A stretch of 64,000 bases of DNA from Natroniella sp046097105. Its GTDB lineage: Bacteria; Bacillota; Halanaerobiia; Halobacteroidales; Halobacteroidaceae. The stretch's first letter is position 1, and every line of letters begins with the position of its first letter. The notes under the pieces were generated by a model. It was not told the origin of the DNA. It saw only the letters and a list, made by a program, of their open reading frames with translations, and did no database searches. The stretch lies in assembly GCF_046097105.1 (NCBI RefSeq), contig NZ_CP175562.1:496001-560000 (forward strand). The letters run 5' to 3'. Shown one piece after another: positions 36,023 to 49,627 of this stretch. Both the position numbers and the translations under genes were made by a program.

Positions 36023-36483
36023 CCTTAATAAAAAAAGTAAGCGAGTTATTTTCTTTTGAATCTGAGATATCATCAGCCCCAAAAGAGCAAGTTGATAGTT
36101 CCAATTCTACTGTTGAAGAGAAGCCCAAAAATAAATTTCCCTTACAGACTGATTCTTTAGTTCAAGATTGTAATAGAGAAAATATTGATATTGTACAGCC
36201 TACCTCTTTTGAAGAAGCCCAGACAATAGCTGACAAATTAAAAGCAGGACATTTAGTAGTTGTTAATTTGACTGAGGTTAAACGCCGTTTAGCAACAAGG
36301 ATTATTGACTTTGTAAGTGGAACCTCTTATGCTTTAGGGGGGAATATAGAAAAAGTAGGTGAAGACATCTTTTTATTTGCACCTAAATCTGTTAAAATAA
36401 GTTATGGAATTAAGGAAGATAATTCTGATGTTGAAAATTTATCATTAGTTAAGAAAGAGGAGATGAGGAATGCTAGCGGATAA
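36019..36483 (+). CDS. sepF: Cell division protein SepF
   Basis: Membrane-associated partner of FtsZ that helps form the division ring. The 154-aa protein has an N-terminal amphipathic start, an acidic linker (about 15-55) and the C-terminal SepF domain (about 60-140) with ADKLKAGHLVVVNL and RIIDFVSGTSYALGG. It overlaps both yggS and proC by a few bases. Confidence 0.95.
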   Translation: MTLIKKVSELFSFESEISSAPKEQVDSSNSTVEEKPKNKFPLQTDSLVQDCNRENIDIVQPTSFEEAQTIADKLKAGHLVVVNLTEVKRRLATRIIDFVSGTSYALGGNIEKVGEDIFLFAPKSVKISYGIKEDNSDVENLSLVKKEEMRNASG

Positions 36484-37285
36484 AAAGATAGGTTTTATTG
36501 GTGCTGGAGCAATGGCGGAAGCTTTGATTACAGGAATTTTAGAAGCAGAGTTAGTTTCAGCAGAACAGATTTATATTAGTGACTTAAAAGAAGAGAGATT
36601 AGAGGAGTTAAAAAGAGAGTATGGAGTAAGATTGGTCAGTAATAATAATGAGCTTGTCAGTGATGTTGATTATATCATTTTAGCAGTTAAACCTAAGGTG
36701 ATAGGCAAGGTGTTAAATTCCTTAGATGTTGAAATTAAAGAAGGGCAAAAGGTTTTTTCTATTGCTGCTGGAATAAAAGTTGAAGAGGTTGAGTACCACT
36801 TAAAGAATGAAGTTCCAGTAATTAGATTAATGCCGAACACTCCTGCTTTAATAGGAGAAGGTGTTACAGCTTATGCTTTAGGAAAAGCAGCTAGTGTTGC
36901 AGATGGTGAATTAGTTGAGAGGCTTTTTAGTGGGATAGGAATTGTAATAGGAGTAGAAGAAGAGTTGATGGATGCAGTAACAGGTTTAAGTGGTAGTGGC
37001 CCAGCTTATGTCTATTTATTTATTGAAGCATTTACTGATGCAGGAGTTAATGTTGGCTTGGCTAGAGAGGATGCTAATGCTTTAGCATTACAAACTATAA
37101 TTGGTGCAGCTAAGATGGTTCTTGAGTTAGAAAAACATCCAGCTCAGCTAAAGGATATGGTTACATCGCCTGGAGGGACTACGATAGCTGCTTTGCGACA
37201 GTTAGAAAAGGCTGGGTTTAGATCTGCTATTTATGAAGCAGTAGCAACAGCAAGAGACAAAGCAGAAGAATTAAGAAAGGAGTGA
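36470..37285 (+). CDS. proC: Pyrroline-5-carboxylate reductase
   Basis: Last step of proline synthesis, NADPH-dependent. The nucleotide-binding loop GFIGAGAMAEALI is at residues 8-20; VIRLMPNTPALIGEGVTAY lies near 120 and LSGSGPAYVY near 165; the C-terminal SPGGTTIAALRQLE is conserved. 271 aa. Proline is a compatible solute in halophiles, but the position inside the division cluster is common in Firmicutes and may only be historical. Confidence 0.96.
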   Translation: MLADKKIGFIGAGAMAEALITGILEAELVSAEQIYISDLKEERLEELKREYGVRLVSNNNELVSDVDYIILAVKPKVIGKVLNSLDVEIKEGQKVFSIAAGIKVEEVEYHLKNEVPVIRLMPNTPALIGEGVTAYALGKAASVADGELVERLFSGIGIVIGVEEELMDAVTGLSGSGPAYVYLFIEAFTDAGVNVGLAREDANALALQTIIGAAKMVLELEKHPAQLKDMVTSPGGTTIAALRQLEKAGFRSAIYEAVATARDKAEELRKE

Positions 37286-37290
37286 AGGTT

Positions 37291-37572
37291 ATGAGTATGA
37301 GATTTTTATTAATTAGACTTGTAGATGGAGCATTTAGGATCTATAATTGGATTATCATAGCTAGAATTGTAGCTTCTTGGGTACAACCACCTACTCATCA
37401 TCAATTTATGAGAGATCTTTTAAATTTTGTTTATCGGACTACGGAACCTGTCCTAGGGCCAATTAGAGAGTTAGTTCCTCTGCCTGGGATTGATATTTCT
37501 CCAATTATTGCTTTTATAGTATTAGGGATTATTAGAAATGGTTTAATTCAGTTGTTATGGGCGGTGTTGTAG
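37291..37572 (+). CDS. yggT: YggT family membrane protein
   Basis: Small integral membrane protein (93 aa) with two hydrophobic segments and the family pattern VASWVQPP...FVYRTTEPVLGPIRE...DISPIIAF. Function unknown; linked with division and osmotic tolerance in other bacteria. GTG at 37282 is in frame, but the ATG at 37291 lies at the right distance from AAAGGAG. Confidence 0.9.
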   Translation: MSMRFLLIRLVDGAFRIYNWIIIARIVASWVQPPTHHQFMRDLLNFVYRTTEPVLGPIRELVPLPGIDISPIIAFIVLGIIRNGLIQLLWAVL

Positions 37573-37592
37573 TTAACTAATAAAGGAGGGAT

Positions 37593-38384
37593 ATGATGCT
37601 GGATAACGAGAGAATGTTGGCCCATATAAATGAGGAAGAAGAAAAATTTATTTTGAATCAAATTTTAGATAAAGTAGAACTAGCCTTACAGAGACATCAA
37701 CCTACTTATACTAAATTTTTAAATCCTCACCTCCTTTATTTAGCCAAACCGATCTTAGAGCAAATTGCTGGTCTTAAGTTTTTAGAATATGGTGGCTATA
37801 AACGTGCTGAACGTAAAAGGTTAGCTGTGATGCCCGATTATTATATTAAGGATCTGATTGAATCACCGATTAAATTATTAAAGATTACTGGGCAGTTTAA
37901 GTTTCAACAGGTTAGCCACCGTGATTTTTTAGGAGCAATTATGGGAACGGGGATTAAAAGAGAGATGGTTGGAGATTTAGTCTTATACGAACAAGGCTGT
38001 CAAGCTATTGTTGCTCAAGAGATTATTGGCTATTTATTACTTAACCTCGAGCAGGTTCATCAAATAGGAGTTGAAATCGAAGAAATTTCTTTTGAGCAGC
38101 TACAGATTGAATCAGAAAGAGTAAAAGAGATTAGAGATACAGTACCATCTTTACGTTTAGATTCAGTTGCTAGTTCTGGTTTTTCTACTTCTCGAAATAA
38201 GATGAGTAGTGAGATTGAAAGTGGCAAAGTAAAGGTTAATTGGAAGGTTGTTACTGATCCTGCTTACTTTTTAGACCAAGATGATATTATCTCTATTCGT
38301 GGTCGAGGAAGGATAGAGATAGATGAGTTACTAGGCAAGTCCAAGAAAGGCAGAATTAAACTAAGGTTAAAAAAATATATTTAA
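37593..38384 (+). CDS. ylmH: YlmH, S4-domain RNA-binding protein
   Basis: A 263-aa protein with a long N-terminal domain containing AIMGTGIKREMVGDL (about 126-140) and a C-terminal S4 RNA-binding domain (about 185-250) with LRLDSVASSGFSTSR and GRGRIEI. YlmH binds stalled large ribosomal subunits in Bacillus (known); here it lies between yggT and divIVA as in most Firmicutes. AAAGGAGGG precedes a double ATG. Confidence 0.92.
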   Translation: MMLDNERMLAHINEEEEKFILNQILDKVELALQRHQPTYTKFLNPHLLYLAKPILEQIAGLKFLEYGGYKRAERKRLAVMPDYYIKDLIESPIKLLKITGQFKFQQVSHRDFLGAIMGTGIKREMVGDLVLYEQGCQAIVAQEIIGYLLLNLEQVHQIGVEIEEISFEQLQIESERVKEIRDTVPSLRLDSVASSGFSTSRNKMSSEIESGKVKVNWKVVTDPAYFLDQDDIISIRGRGRIEIDELLGKSKKGRIKLRLKKYI

Positions 38385-38399
38385 TTAGGAGGGGGAATA

Positions 38400-38894
38400 A
38401 TGTCTTTAACTCCATCAGATATTTATAATAAAGAGTTTGATAAAACTTTTTCTATTTTTTCGTATGATCAACAAGAGGTTGATGATTTTTTAGATCTAAT
38501 AGCTGCTTATTATGAGGAAGTATTGAATGAAAATAGTAATTTAAAGTTAAAAATAGAAAAATTAGAAGCAGAAATTGAAGAATATAAAGAAAAGGATAAG
38601 AAGTTACATCAAACTATAGATCAAGCCCAACAGACGATGGAAACACAAAAAGCTGAAGCAGAAAAGAAAGCTAGTTTGATTTTGGAAGAAGCAAAGTTAA
38701 AAGCTGAAAAGATAAAGGAAGAGGCTAGACTTAAAGCTGAAGAGAAATATCAGCAGTATAGAGAGTTAATTGAGCATGAAAAATTATTCAAGATTAAATT
38801 CAAAACATTGTTAAAGTCTCATTTAGAGATGTTGGATCAACAAGCTGGTCTAGAACAGATTAAAGAAGAGCTTGATTTTGAAATTAATGAATAA
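38400..38894 (+). CDS. divIVA: Cell division protein DivIVA
   Basis: Coiled-coil scaffold that binds curved membrane at poles and septum. The N-terminal lipid-binding domain carries LTPSDIYNKEFDKTF and YDQQEVDDFLDLI; the remainder (about 40-130) is a long coiled coil rich in A, E and K. 164 aa. AGGAGGGGG precedes the ATG. Last gene of the yggS-divIVA cluster; mtnN follows after 63 bases and may be read through. Confidence 0.94.
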   Translation: MSLTPSDIYNKEFDKTFSIFSYDQQEVDDFLDLIAAYYEEVLNENSNLKLKIEKLEAEIEEYKEKDKKLHQTIDQAQQTMETQKAEAEKKASLILEEAKLKAEKIKEEARLKAEEKYQQYRELIEHEKLFKIKFKTLLKSHLEMLDQQAGLEQIKEELDFEINE

Positions 38895-38957
38895 AAAATA
38901 GTTAGTTGATACATAATAAAGTAATATATCTATAGTATTTAAAGGTAGGGGAGTAGA

Positions 38958-39659
38958 ATGAAATTTGGAATAATTGGGGCAATGGAGGTAGAGGTTAAGC
39001 TATTAAAAGAAGAAATGGAGATTGAAGATAGATTATTGAAAGCTAATATGGAGTTTTATTCTGGTAAGTTACTTGATCATGAAATTGTTGTGGTTCGAAG
39101 TGGGATTGGTAAAGTCAATGCAGCTGTCTGCTCTCAAATCTTACTCGATAATTTTGAAGTAGAAGCAGTTTTATTTACAGGGGTAGCTGGGGCTATTGAT
39201 AGAGAGCTTGAGGTAGGAGATATTGTGATTTCAACAGATGTTGTTCAGCATGATGTTGATATTACGGCTTTTGGTAGAGAGTATGGAGAGATTGCTGAGT
39301 TAGATCAAGTTGCGTTTAAGGCTGATGAAGAGTTGGTTGAAGTGGCTAAAGAGGTTGGGGAGGAGTTGGCCAGTTCTGAAAAGATCAAGATTAGTGTAGG
39401 ACGGATCTTATCTGGGGATCAATTTATTTCAGATGAGAAAAAGGTAGAGTGGTTAAAGGAAACATTTGCAGGGCAATGTATAGAGATGGAAGGAGCAGCA
39501 GTAGGTCAAGTAGCTTATTTAAATGATACACCATTTGTAATAATTAGGTCTATCTCTGATAAGGCTGATCAAGAAGCGGAGATATCTTTTGATGAATTTG
39601 TTAAATTTGCTGCTAGTAACTCTTATAGAATGATAATGGAGATTTTAAAAAGATTATAA
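38958..39659 (+). CDS. mtnN: 5'-methylthioadenosine/S-adenosylhomocysteine nucleosidase
   Basis: Hydrolyses the by-products of SAM-dependent and polyamine reactions; with LuxS and MetK, also encoded in this window, it completes an activated-methyl recycling route. The family motifs are GIIGAMEVEV at the N-terminus, FTGVAGAIDREL near residue 75, GDQFISDE near 150, and the substrate-binding EMEGAAVGQVA near 172, with the catalytic aspartate in SISDKAD near 197. 233 aa. Confidence 0.95.
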   Translation: MKFGIIGAMEVEVKLLKEEMEIEDRLLKANMEFYSGKLLDHEIVVVRSGIGKVNAAVCSQILLDNFEVEAVLFTGVAGAIDRELEVGDIVISTDVVQHDVDITAFGREYGEIAELDQVAFKADEELVEVAKEVGEELASSEKIKISVGRILSGDQFISDEKKVEWLKETFAGQCIEMEGAAVGQVAYLNDTPFVIIRSISDKADQEAEISFDEFVKFAASNSYRMIMEILKRL

Positions 39660-39666
39660 ATAGTAG

Positions 39667-39695
39667 TTGACGAAAGAAAGTAAGTGTATTATAAT
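39667..39695 (+). promoter_or_regulatory. Promoter of ileS
   Basis: TTGACG (39667-39672), 17 bases, TATAAT (39690-39695), directly upstream of the T-box leader. Confidence 0.8.
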
Positions 39696-39717
39696 GATTT
39701 ATAAATTAAATAATGTT

Positions 39718-39983
39718 TGAAAAGCGACAATAGAGAAGAGTAAGTAGAGTTAAAATTATAGCGAACTAGGGATGGTGGAAGCCTAGCAATGGAAACTTTT
39801 CTGAAGATCATCTCTTAGCTGTTTCTTTGAAATAGTAGTAAAAGGAATCGGTAATAGCCGTTATTTAAATTGAGTGAATATATAAGATTCTAGCTAATAG
39901 TTTAATAGCTACTTAGTATATATTAAATTGGGTGGTACCGCGAGTTTACTCTCGTCCCTTAGTGGGATGGGGGTTTTTTTATT
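39718..39983 (+). promoter_or_regulatory. Isoleucine T-box leader of ileS
   Basis: A tRNA-sensing leader. The T-box proper GGTGGTACCGCG lies at about 39931-39942 and is followed by a terminator hairpin (CGTCCCTTAGTGGGATG) with seven T. In stem I the specifier loop reads GAAG-ATC-A at 39804-39810; ATC (39807-39809) is an isoleucine codon, in agreement with the downstream ileS. Uncharged tRNA-Ile should stabilise the antiterminator and switch ileS on. Confidence 0.93.
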
Positions 39984-40095
39984 AGTGTATAGTTAATAGT
40001 GGATAATTAAAGTTAAAGAGTTAGTTTAAAAGTTTTCGGATTTATTCACTATAAGCTACGAACTTTAAATTATAAAAAAGGAGTGTTAATAAAAG

Positions 40096-42882
40096 ATGAA
40101 TTATAAGGATACGTTGAATTTACCTAATAATGAATTTCCTATGCGGGCTAATTTATCTGAAAGAGAACCTAACTTTCAGAAATATTGGAATGAAAATAGT
40201 ATTTATGAAAAAGCATTAGAAAAAAGAGAAGGTGCTAAAAAGTTTATATTACATGATGGACCTCCTTATGCTAATGGGGATATTCATATTGGTCATGCTT
40301 TAAATAAAATTCTAAAGGATATTGTTACTAGGTATAATCACTTGAAAGGATTTCAAGCTCCTTATGTTCCTGGTTGGGATACTCATGGTTTACCAATCGA
40401 ACATAAAGTAACTAAGGAATTAGGAGATGAGCGAAAAGAGTTAACAACAACAGAATTAAGAGAAAAATGCAAGGATTATGCTTTGAAATATGTAGAAAGA
40501 CAGAAAGAGCAATTTAAAAGATTAGGGATTTGGGGTGAATGGGATAATCCATACATTACTTTAGAGCCTGAATATGAAGCTAAACAGATTGATGTTTTTG
40601 GAAAGATGGCCCTGAAAGGTTTATTATATCAAGGGTTAAAGCCGGTACACTGGTGTACGAGCTGTGGAACTGCATTAGCAGAAGCAGAAATTGAATATGA
40701 AGAGGTTAATGGGCCATCAATTTATGTTAAGTTTCCAGTAAAAAAAGGGAAAGTACTAGATGATGTAGAGCTAACTACAGATGATTATGTTGTTATTTGG
40801 ACGACTACTCCATGGACTATCCCTTCTAATATGGCAATTTCTATTCATCCTGATTTTGATTATGTAATAGTAGAAGCAGATGGTGATAAGTTAGTAGCTG
40901 CTAAAGAATTAGTAGATGAAATGTTGGATACTTGTGGTATTGATGATTATACAATTCTTGCTGAATTTAAAGGAGAAGAGTTGGAAGGGGTTAGTTGTAA
41001 GCATCCATTTTATGAGCGGAAGTCGCCATTAATTTTAGGAGAACATGTAACATTAGAGCAAGGTTCTGGTTGTGTACATACAGCTCCTGGACATGGTCAT
41101 GATGATTATGTTATTTGCCAAGAATATGATATTGAAGTCTATGCTCCAATGAATGATGAAGGGTATTTTACTGAAGAAGCTGGTGAAGAGTTTGCTGGAA
41201 TGTATTATGATGATGCCAATATTAAAGTAACAAATTTATTAAAAGAAGATGATTTATTGATGGACTTAAGCTTTGTTGATCATTCTTATCCTCATTGTTG
41301 GAGATGTAAAGATCCTGTTATTTTTAGAGCTACGGAACAGTGGTTTGCTTCTGTTGAGAATATTAAAGATGAAACTTTACAGGCGATCAAGGAGGTTGAT
41401 TGGTACCCTGAGTGGGGAGAAGTAAGAATGACTAATATGGTTGCTGATCGAACTGACTGGTGTATTTCTCGTCAAAGGGTCTGGGGGGTACCTATTCCGA
41501 TCTTTTATTGTCAGGATTGTGATGAGCCATTAATTACTGAAAAGTCTATTAGAACAGTTAAGGAGTTGTTTGGTCAACGAGGTTCAGGAGTTTGGTATGA
41601 GTTAGAAGCGAATCAAATATTACCTGAATCTGTTAAGTGTAATTCTTGTGGAAATGATACGTTTGATAAGGAAACTGATATTATGGATGTCTGGTTTGAT
41701 TCAGGATCAAGCCATGCTGCGGTCTTAGAAAATTACGATGATTTAGAGCGACCAGCAGATTTATATTTAGAAGGGACTGATCAATATCGAGGTTGGTTCA
41801 ATTCATCTTTATTAACTTCGATTGCTGCTAGAGGAGAAGCACCATATAAAGCTGTAGTAACTAATGGTTTTACACTTGATAAAAATGGTAAAAAGATGTC
41901 TAAATCGATAGGCAATGTTGTTTCACCACTTGATGTTATTGAGCAGTATGGGGCAGATATTTTAAGGTTATGGGTTGCTTCTTCTGATTTCAAAGAGGAT
42001 GTAAGGGTTTCTGATAAGATTTTGCAAGAGAATGCAGAAGTTTATCGACGGATTAGAAATACTTCGCGTTATATTTTAGGTAATTTAGATGACTTTGACC
42101 CAGCAGAAGATAAAGTAAGTAAAGATGAATTGACTGAGATTGATCGTTGGGCTTTGTTAAAGTTACAAAGGTTGCTTAAGCAGGTAAATGAAGCATATGA
42201 ATCGTATGAATATCATAGATTATATCATGCTGTGCACAATTTCTGTACGGTAGAAATGAGTTCCTTCTATCTTGATGTTTTAAAAGATAGATTATACACT
42301 TTAAAAGCAGATGATTTAGTACGGCGTTCTGCTCAAACGGTGATGTATGAAATCTTAACTACTTTAATCAAGGTGGTTGCTCCTGTTTTAGTGCATACAG
42401 CTGAGGAAGTATGGCGGTATTTACCTGAGGGCAATAACGTTGAAAGTGTATTTTTAGAAGAGTGGCCACAGGTCAAAGAAGATTATTTAGATGAAAAGCT
42501 GGAAGAAAAATGGGATCGTCTATTACAAGTGAGAAAAGATGTTTCTAAGGCTTTAGAGTTGGCCCGTAATGAGAAAGTTGTAGGACATTCTCTAGATGCT
42601 CAGGTAGATCTTTATGCAGAGCAAGAATTATATGATTTCTTAACTCAATTTGATGATTTAGCAGAACTATTTATTGTCTCTAAGTTAAATCTATTAAACT
42701 TTACTACTGAAATCGAGAAAGAGGAATTATATGTTGGTGAAGAAACAAAAATAAAAGTAGCAGTAGCTCAAGCTCCTGGTGATAAATGTGAACGTTGTTG
42801 GCATTATAGTAAAACAGTTGGTACTGATAAAGAACATTCAGAAATTTGTGGTGAATGTTTAGAAGTGGTTCAAAACTTATAA
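40096..42882 (+). CDS. ileS: Isoleucyl-tRNA synthetase
   Basis: Class I synthetase that charges tRNA-Ile. The 928-aa protein has the HIGH motif in GDIHIGHALNKI near residue 57, the editing domain with TTTPWTIPSN near 236, KMSKS in KNGKKMSKSIGN near 600, and a C-terminal zinc-binding tail CERCWHY...CGEC. This is the bacterial IleS1 type by length and zinc finger. Start ATG after AAAAGGAG. Controlled by the upstream T-box. Confidence 0.97.
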   Translation: MNYKDTLNLPNNEFPMRANLSEREPNFQKYWNENSIYEKALEKREGAKKFILHDGPPYANGDIHIGHALNKILKDIVTRYNHLKGFQAPYVPGWDTHGLPIEHKVTKELGDERKELTTTELREKCKDYALKYVERQKEQFKRLGIWGEWDNPYITLEPEYEAKQIDVFGKMALKGLLYQGLKPVHWCTSCGTALAEAEIEYEEVNGPSIYVKFPVKKGKVLDDVELTTDDYVVIWTTTPWTIPSNMAISIHPDFDYVIVEADGDKLVAAKELVDEMLDTCGIDDYTILAEFKGEELEGVSCKHPFYERKSPLILGEHVTLEQGSGCVHTAPGHGHDDYVICQEYDIEVYAPMNDEGYFTEEAGEEFAGMYYDDANIKVTNLLKEDDLLMDLSFVDHSYPHCWRCKDPVIFRATEQWFASVENIKDETLQAIKEVDWYPEWGEVRMTNMVADRTDWCISRQRVWGVPIPIFYCQDCDEPLITEKSIRTVKELFGQRGSGVWYELEANQILPESVKCNSCGNDTFDKETDIMDVWFDSGSSHAAVLENYDDLERPADLYLEGTDQYRGWFNSSLLTSIAARGEAPYKAVVTNGFTLDKNGKKMSKSIGNVVSPLDVIEQYGADILRLWVASSDFKEDVRVSDKILQENAEVYRRIRNTSRYILGNLDDFDPAEDKVSKDELTEIDRWALLKLQRLLKQVNEAYESYEYHRLYHAVHNFCTVEMSSFYLDVLKDRLYTLKADDLVRRSAQTVMYEILTTLIKVVAPVLVHTAEEVWRYLPEGNNVESVFLEEWPQVKEDYLDEKLEEKWDRLLQVRKDVSKALELARNEKVVGHSLDAQVDLYAEQELYDFLTQFDDLAELFIVSKLNLLNFTTEIEKEELYVGEETKIKVAVAQAPGDKCERCWHYSKTVGTDKEHSEICGECLEVVQNL

Positions 42883-42904
42883 GTTTGAACAATTAATTTT
42901 ATGG

Positions 42905-42937
42905 AGCCTGCAACTTAATTTAAGTTGTAGGCTTTTT
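42905..42937 (+). terminator. Terminator after ileS
   Basis: GCCTGCAACTTAA pairs with TTAAGTTGTAGGC, followed by five T. Confidence 0.88.
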
Positions 42938-43056
42938 GATTTAAATGTATATTAATTAGAGTATAGGGTATTAATATAGTTAGTGCTTGACAAGTTAAAG
43001 ATTAGATGTTATTATATTAGGTACTGTTTAAGGGCAATGTGAAAACTTGATTTTTC

Positions 43057-43084
43057 TTGACAGGTGTGAGCTAATATGTTAAAT
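43057..43084 (+). promoter_or_regulatory. rRNA promoter P1
   Basis: TTGACA (43057-43062) with TTAAAT (43079-43084) 16 bases downstream. The weakest -10 of three tandem elements; the words TTTTTCTTGACA are shared with P2. Confidence 0.55.
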
Positions 43085-43126
43085 TATTAGTTGTGCTGAT
43101 CAAGGGAGAAAACTTTTAATTTTTTC

Positions 43127-43155
43127 TTGACAAGCTCGAAGTAGAGTGATATACT
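43127..43155 (+). promoter_or_regulatory. rRNA promoter P2
   Basis: TTGACA (43127-43132), 17 bases, TATACT (43150-43155). Confidence 0.8.
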
Positions 43156-43209
43156 ACTCGATGTTGTCGCAAGAAAAGATTGGCGACAAAAAAGTTTTCA
43201 AAAAAGTTC

Positions 43210-43238
43210 TTGACAAACAAGAGTGAGTTTGATATTAT
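43210..43238 (+). promoter_or_regulatory. rRNA promoter P3
   Basis: TTGACA (43210-43215), 17 bases, TATTAT (43233-43238). An antitermination-like GGTCTTTGAAAACTAAACAA follows at 43287-43306, 70 bases before the 16S gene. Confidence 0.8.
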
Positions 43239-43376
43239 ATTAATTGTCGCTTGAGAAAGTGACAGAAAAAGTGAACAAGCAATTCGGTCTTTGAAAACTA
43301 AACAATGCAATGTTTCAACTAAGCAAGAAGAGCTAGTCAAACTCGTAATCAATGTGCTTTTGCACATGATATAAAC

Positions 43377-44904
<1,528 letters not shown>

Positions 44905-45089
44905 AAGGAGTTATTTCAACTCTAGTCGTAGTTGGAACTTGCATTGTTTAGTTTTGAGAGACTGAAACTAAGTCTAAGTTCAAGTTTAAAGGCTAAGTAA
45001 GAACTTAGTTCTTGTCTTGACTAAAACTTAAACTCAGCCTCAGACTTAAAATTTGTACTTTGAAAACTGCACAATAGATAGTGCGTCTA
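44905..45089 (+). other. 16S-23S spacer without tRNA genes
   Basis: A 185-base spacer. It contains the right arm of the 16S processing stalk (44939-44953), an inverted-repeat-rich middle and ACTTTGAAAACTGCACAATA (about 45058-45077), which is an antitermination-like box and the left arm of the 23S stalk. No tRNA-Ile or tRNA-Ala is present. Confidence 0.8.
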
Positions 45090-48050
<2,961 letters not shown>

Positions 48051-48186
48051 AATATATCTATTGTGCAGTTTTGAATGTATAATAAAGCATTTAATACTGA
48101 GTGTTGAAGGAAGATTGAATAGTTAGATACTAAAACTGGTTTTAATTATTAAATCTTCAATATTAAATGTTAATTAAATAAGTTGT

Positions 48187-48262
48187 TCCCCGATAGCTCA
48201 GTTGGTAGAGCGAGTGGCTGTTAACCACTTTGTCGTAGGTTCGAGTCCTACTCGGGGAGCCA
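48187..48262 (+). tRNA. tRNA-Asn (GTT)
   Basis: A full cloverleaf of 76 bases: acceptor TCCCCGA/TCGGGGA, D arm with AGCTCAGTTGGTAGAGC, anticodon stem AGTGG/CCACT with loop CTGTTAA (anticodon GTT), T arm with GGTTCGAGTCC, discriminator G and an encoded CCA. It follows the 23S gene by 136 bases and probably belongs to the rRNA transcript. The place where a 5S gene would be expected (48076-48186) holds none. Confidence 0.97.
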
Positions 48263-48270
48263 TTTTACTT

Positions 48271-48300
48271 TAGATACCCTTGTAGGTGTTTTTTTTTATT
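48271..48300 (+). terminator. Possible terminator of the rRNA operon
   Basis: A short weak stem (TACCCT...AGGTG) is followed by ten T. The stem is poor; the call rests on the T run and position. Confidence 0.4.
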
Positions 48301-48484
48301 TTGAGATTATATTATGAATAAAGGAAGAAAAATGATACTTAGAAAGTTATTTAAATTGAATAAAGGATTTGCAAAATGAATCAAAGTTATGATATATTAT
48401 TAATTAGTTTGAAGTAATTAAAGTGGTTTAAATGATTGTACTATTATTAAGGTGATAAATATTTAATAAAGAGGTGGGTTAATA

Positions 48485-48733
48485 GTGGATATTAAGTTAA
48501 TCAATATTGGATTTGGTAATATTGTTGCTGCTAATCGAATTATTGCAATCGTAAGTCCAGAGTCTGCACCTATTAAAAGGATTATTCAAGATGCTCGTGA
48601 TCGTGGGATGTTAATTGATGCTACATATGGAAGGAGAACAAGAGCAGTTGTAGTTGCTGATAGTGATCATATTATTTTATCTGCAGTACAACCTGAAACA
48701 GTATCACAACGATTAACTGATGATGAGGAATGA
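48485..48733 (+). CDS. remA: RemA/DUF370 family regulator
   Basis: Small DNA-binding protein (82 aa) that in Bacillus activates matrix and osmoprotection genes (known). INIGFGNIVAANRIIAIVSP and the basic ATYGRRTRAVVVADSDH are the family pattern. Start GTG at 48485, after AGAGGTGGG. It heads the conserved order remA-gmk-rpoZ-coaBC. Confidence 0.92.
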   Translation: MDIKLINIGFGNIVAANRIIAIVSPESAPIKRIIQDARDRGMLIDATYGRRTRAVVVADSDHIILSAVQPETVSQRLTDDEE

Positions 48734-48766
48734 TATTTTAGTGGAGGAGGTATTTTTTAGAAGAAG

Positions 48767-49351
48767 ATGAAGTATAAAGAAGAAGATCGCAAAGGAAATT
48801 TGATAGTTTTTTCTGGGCCTTCTGCAGTAGGAAAAGGTACAGTATTGAATGCTTTATTAGAGGATTATAAAGATATTTCTTATTCTGTATCGGCTACTAC
48901 TAGAGAAGCAAGACCAGGAGAAGAAGATGGAGTAGACTATTTTTTTATGTCTACAAAAAAATTCAAGTCTTTGATCAAAAAGAATGAATTTATTGAATGG
49001 GCCAAAGTGCATAATAATTATTACGGGACTCCTAAAAAATATGTTGAAGAGACCTTAGCAAATGGTCGAGATGTTATTTTGGAAATAGATATTCAGGGAG
49101 CGAAGCAAGTGAGAGAATCTTTTGAAGAGGGAATATTTGTATTTTTAGCTCCTCCATCATTAGATGAGTTAGAATCTAGAATTTATAGTCGAGGAACAGA
49201 GAGTGAAAAAGCAATTGAAACAAGATTAGAAAATGCTAACCAGGAGTTAAAGCAGATTAAAGAGTATGATTATTTAATTATTAATGATCGAGTAAAGAAT
49301 GCTGTAAAAAAATTAAAGGCAATAATTTTAGCTGAAAAATGCAAAATATAA
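48767..49351 (+). CDS. gmk: Guanylate kinase
   Basis: Phosphorylates GMP to GDP. P-loop FSGPSAVGKGTV at residues 15-26; GMP-binding SVSATTREARPGE and EEDGVDYFF; lid region IYSRGTES. 194 aa. The ATG at 48767 is the only start before an in-frame TAG; the nearest GGAGGAGG lies 18 bases away, rather far, so translation may rely on AGAAGAAG or on coupling with remA. Confidence 0.95.
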   Translation: MKYKEEDRKGNLIVFSGPSAVGKGTVLNALLEDYKDISYSVSATTREARPGEEDGVDYFFMSTKKFKSLIKKNEFIEWAKVHNNYYGTPKKYVEETLANGRDVILEIDIQGAKQVRESFEEGIFVFLAPPSLDELESRIYSRGTESEKAIETRLENANQELKQIKEYDYLIINDRVKNAVKKLKAIILAEKCKI

Positions 49352-49393
49352 TATGAAACTTCAAAAGTTATAAAGTAAAGAGGGGGGATAGAT

Positions 49394-49594
49394 ATGTTAG
49401 CACGTCCAGAAATGAAAGATATATTGGAAAAGTGTGATTCTGTTTTTACTGCAGTTGTAGTTGCTTCTAAACGGGCAAGGGTTTTGAAAGATGAAGAGGA
49501 AGAGCTATTAGATGATTATAATGGCTCTAAAGAGGTATCAAAGGCTTTAGAGGAGATTGTAGCTGGAAAAGTAAAACCTAAGACAGAGGATTAA
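49394..49594 (+). CDS. rpoZ: RNA polymerase omega subunit
   Basis: A 66-aa protein with VVVASKRARVL near residue 22 and the family's acidic tail; it helps assemble RNA polymerase. Placed between gmk and coaBC as in most Firmicutes. AAGAGGGGG precedes the ATG. Confidence 0.93.
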   Translation: MLARPEMKDILEKCDSVFTAVVVASKRARVLKDEEEELLDDYNGSKEVSKALEEIVAGKVKPKTED

Positions 49595-49627
49595 ATCTAA
49601 ATTGGATAATAAGGTGATGATATAGAT

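Noticed and set aside
42704..43367. Minus-strand frames in the ileS end and rRNA leader
   Set aside because: Antisense to the ileS C-terminus and to the rRNA promoters; no ribosome site.
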